A stretch of DNA of 64,000 bases. It comes from Ruegeria lacuscaerulensis. GTDB taxonomy: Bacteria; Pseudomonadota; Alphaproteobacteria; Rhodobacterales; Rhodobacteraceae. The DNA is taken from positions 682,001 through 746,000 of the forward strand of contig NZ_WQGO01000001.1 of NCBI RefSeq assembly GCF_013034685.1. Direction: 5' to 3'. Shown here piece after piece: positions 62,189 to 64,000 of this stretch. The notes beneath the pieces are model-generated. The model did not search any database and had not been told where the DNA came from. It saw only the letters and a list, made by a program, of their open reading frames with translations. The translations under genes and the position numbers were made by a program. Each line of letters opens with the position of its first letter. Position 1 is the first letter of the stretch.

Positions 62189-63508
62189 TCAATTCTGCAA
62201 AGGCCCCCAGGACGGATCGCTCCCGCCATCCGGCGTGCGCACCGGGCGCAGGTTGCGCCCCGAGATATCCACCGAATAAAGCGTCGCCCGACCGCTTGCG
62301 CCTTGGGTTTCACGGGTGAACATGATCACACGACCATTGGGCGACCATGTCGGCCCTTCGTCCAGAAAGGACGAAGTCAGTAACCGTTCCTCGCTGCCAT
62401 CGGTGCGCATCACGCCGATATGGAACCGACCTTTGTTTTGCTTGGTGAAGGCGACCAGATCGCCCCGCGGGGACCAGACCGGTGTACCATAACGCCCCTG
62501 ACCGAAACTGATCCGCGTCGCCTCACCCCCATTTGCGGGCATGATATACAGTTGCGGCGTGCCCGAGCGGTCGCTTTCGAACACGATTTGCGACCCATCT
62601 GGCGAATAGCTGGGCGCGGTCTCAATCGCCGGCGTGTTAGTCAAACGTACGCTCTGCCCCGAGGCCAGATCCATCTTCCAAAGATCCGTATTCCCCCCTT
62701 GAATCAGCGAATAGACAATCGAGCGTCCATCAGGCGAGAAACGAGGTGAAAAGCTCATGGTGCCGCCGGGCGTGTTCAGCTCGGTGCGGCGGACGCGATC
62801 CACATCCAGCACATAGATGCGTGGCTGGCCGGTTTCATAGCTGGTATAGAGCAACCGGTCACCCGTCGGCGAAAAGCGCGGAGCCAGCACGATGGCGGCA
62901 CTGTCGGTCAGGTACTGCACATTAGCGCCGTCGTAATCCATGATCGCCAGACGTTTCAGGCGCTGATCCTTGGGGCCACTTTCCGACACGAAGGCCACGC
63001 GACTATCGAAATAACCGCCCTCACCCGTCACGCGGCTATAGACCTGATCGGCCACCTTATGCGCCATGCGCCGCCAGCCATCCGTAGTGCCTGCGAACTG
63101 CAAACCGTTGCCAAGCTCTTGCCCGGAGAATACATCCCATACCCGGAAGCGGACCGTTAGCCGGTTGCCCGAGACATTTACCGCCCCAGTAACAAGCGCC
63201 TCGGCATTGATCGCCTTCCAGTCGGCAAATTGCAGTGGCGCCTCAAAGCTGCTGACCCGGCTGATAAATGCATCAGACGAGATTTCGCGGAACAGCCCGG
63301 TGCCGGTGAGGTCCGCTGCGACAACCCGTGTGATATCTTGCGCGTATTGAGCCGCAGCGGGACCGTCGGGCACGAAACTGGGCACCGCGAAGGGCAAGGG
63401 TTCGATGATCCCCTGATCCAGTTCCAAGCGCAGCGGTCCGTTCTGGGCATAAACCGGCGCTGTCAGAAGCGTCAGGCCGAGCAACAGGCTGGTCAGAAAT
63501 CTCATCAT
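62189..63508 (-). CDS. tolB: Tol-Pal system protein TolB
   Basis: Periplasmic beta-propeller that links TolA and Pal. The 439-residue protein has a signal peptide (cleaved near VYAQNG, about residue 22), an N-terminal alpha/beta domain (30-160), then the WD40-like propeller with repeated SPDG blades such as [32 protein letters not shown] and [13 protein letters not shown]. The start overlaps the tolA stop by four bases. ATG 63505 is an alternative start one codon in. Confidence 0.97.
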   Translation of the reverse strand: MMRFLTSLLLGLTLLTAPVYAQNGPLRLELDQGIIEPLPFAVPSFVPDGPAAAQYAQDITRVVAADLTGTGLFREISSDAFISRVSSFEAPLQFADWKAINAEALVTGAVNVSGNRLTVRFRVWDVFSGQELGNGLQFAGTTDGWRRMAHKVADQVYSRVTGEGGYFDSRVAFVSESGPKDQRLKRLAIMDYDGANVQYLTDSAAIVLAPRFSPTGDRLLYTSYETGQPRIYVLDVDRVRRTELNTPGGTMSFSPRFSPDGRSIVYSLIQGGNTDLWKMDLASGQSVRLTNTPAIETAPSYSPDGSQIVFESDRSGTPQLYIMPANGGEATRISFGQGRYGTPVWSPRGDLVAFTKQNKGRFHIGVMRTDGSEERLLTSSFLDEGPTWSPNGRVIMFTRETQGASGRATLYSVDISGRNLRPVRTPDGGSDPSWGPLQN

Positions 63509-64000
63509 TTGATCCGCATCCTCTCGGGATTGAATGTAATCTCAATATCCTGCCATTGCGCGTATTTGTCAGCAGGCAGGTTGTATCCTTTTGCCCCGCA
63601 GCGCAGGATCGCACGTCGGGCGGCCTCATAGGCTTGTCTTGCTGCGCCGTCGGAACCGCCTGAACTGTCGATCAAACGCAAACTGCCACCCACCACCTTG
63701 CCATCGGGGGTCAGCGAAAATCCAACGACTACCACCGTTTGCAGCGCATCCGTTGACAAGGACCCAACGTTCCAACACCGCGACACCGCCAAACGCATCG
63801 CGTCTTTCTCACCACTGGTCAGCGGCGGGCCAGAGGGCTCTGTGCCCTGCCCCAGCGCCTCGGCCAACGCATCTTCGATGGCGCTTTCATCCGCAGGCTG
63901 CGGCGCAGGCGTCTCGGGCTCGGCTTCGGGTGTTTCCGCCACCTCAGACTGCGCAGGAGGGGTCGGACGGTTTGGCCGAACCTGCGGGCGCGGAGAGCTG
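63505..64000 (-). CDS. tolA: TolA C-terminal part, cut by the window edge
   Basis: Inner-membrane protein of the Tol-Pal system. Only the 3' part is inside the window: the frame stays open to base 64000 through a proline-rich linker ([16 protein letters not shown]), then an acidic Ala/Pro stretch and a C-terminal domain with [17 protein letters not shown] and [18 protein letters not shown], which fits the TolA/TonB-like end (TPDGKV). The apparent internal start (GTG 63942) is not the true start. It overlaps tolB by four bases, in the usual order tolA-tolB-pal-ybgF. Confidence 0.9.
   Translation of the reverse strand, partial: SSPRPQVRPNRPTPPAQSEVAETPEAEPETPAPQPADESAIEDALAEALGQGTEPSGPPLTSGEKDAMRLAVSRCWNVGSLSTDALQTVVVVGFSLTPDGKVVGGSLRLIDSSGGSDGAARQAYEAARRAILRCGAKGYNLPADKYAQWQDIEITFNPERMRIK

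Noticed and set aside
63505..63942. A complete 145-residue gene starting at GTG 63942
   Set aside because: The frame is open to the window edge with a proline-rich sequence, so this is an internal codon of tolA.
1..64000. tRNA, rRNA, CRISPR array, prophage or transposon
   Set aside because: I looked for tRNA T-arm patterns, regular spaced repeats, integrases and transposases and found none; all gene neighbourhoods look like core chromosome.

Overview
The window looks like chromosomal DNA of a marine alphaproteobacterium of the family Rhodobacteraceae (Roseobacter group, Ruegeria/Silicibacter-like). The signs are a linked Entner-Doudoroff set (zwf-edd-eda), a lysC-ptsP pair, a ctaC-ctaB-(small gene)-ctaG-ctaE-surf1-thrC-M16 peptidase block, a Tad pilus locus with an OmpA-type lipoprotein instead of CpaD, an fhs-chorismate mutase-folD block, and a tolA-tolB-pal-ybgF-tilS-ftsH block. 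The intergenic GC-rich repeat ending in a GATATTT..AGCCAGATGAAG-type core is also, from memory, typical of this family. I see no tRNA, rRNA, CRISPR array, transposase, integrase or phage gene.

Layout. 1-3.9 kb: Entner-Doudoroff operon on the minus strand, with two strong inverted repeats upstream of zwf. 4.0-7.6 kb: ptsP and lysC. 7.7-22 kb: housekeeping and accessory single genes (DUF1178, NUDIX, EcsC, acetyltransferases, flavin reductase-like, SulP transporter, IalB-like, mtnP, alpha/beta hydrolase, DUF418, LysE, apt, fasciclin, FAD-linked oxidase, metallo-hydrolase), plus a divergent pair of very small genes around a palindromic promoter at 17.6 kb. 22-29 kb: M16 peptidase, thrC and the cytochrome c oxidase assembly operon (minus strand). 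A perfect FNR-type box lies between ctaC and divergent tldD. 29.2-36.2 kb: tldD, dprA, topA and a two-subunit CoA-transferase. 36.2-49.6 kb: lytic transglycosylase, then the Tad pilus locus: two pilins, cpaB, cpaC, OmpA lipoprotein, cpaE, cpaF, tadB, tadC, two TPR lipoproteins, prepilin peptidase, and an AAA ATPase with a winged-helix-like N-terminus. 49.6-52.7 kb: an Lhr-like helicase with a PdeM-type phosphoesterase. 52.7-64 kb: LytTR membrane protein, folD, chorismate mutase, fhs, MOSC protein, ftsH, tilS, ybgF, pal, tolB and the 3' part of tolA, which runs off the right edge.

How the genes work together. ED enzymes turn glucose 6-phosphate into pyruvate and glyceraldehyde 3-phosphate, and PtsP gives a PEP-linked regulatory input. 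MtnP and Apt together recycle methylthioadenosine to AMP. The cta genes build the aa3-type oxidase; subunit I is not here. The Tad genes build a type IVb pilus. Hairpins split that locus into probable separate transcription units (pilin / pilin-2 + cpaB / cpaC-ompA / cpaE onward). fhs and folD form a one-carbon folate module. The Tol-Pal genes serve outer-membrane constriction.

The least explained items are the orphan AAA ATPase after the Tad genes, the RHH/44-residue divergent pair with its TGTATATACA palindrome, the repeated TCACAAAG..GTGAGTTGAA motif, and the regulatory palindromes before zwf and between ctaC and tldD. Start codons were moved from the longest open frame wherever a clear ribosome binding site and family-typical N-terminus supported an internal start. 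All functional names rest on recognised motifs and family memory; no database search was run.
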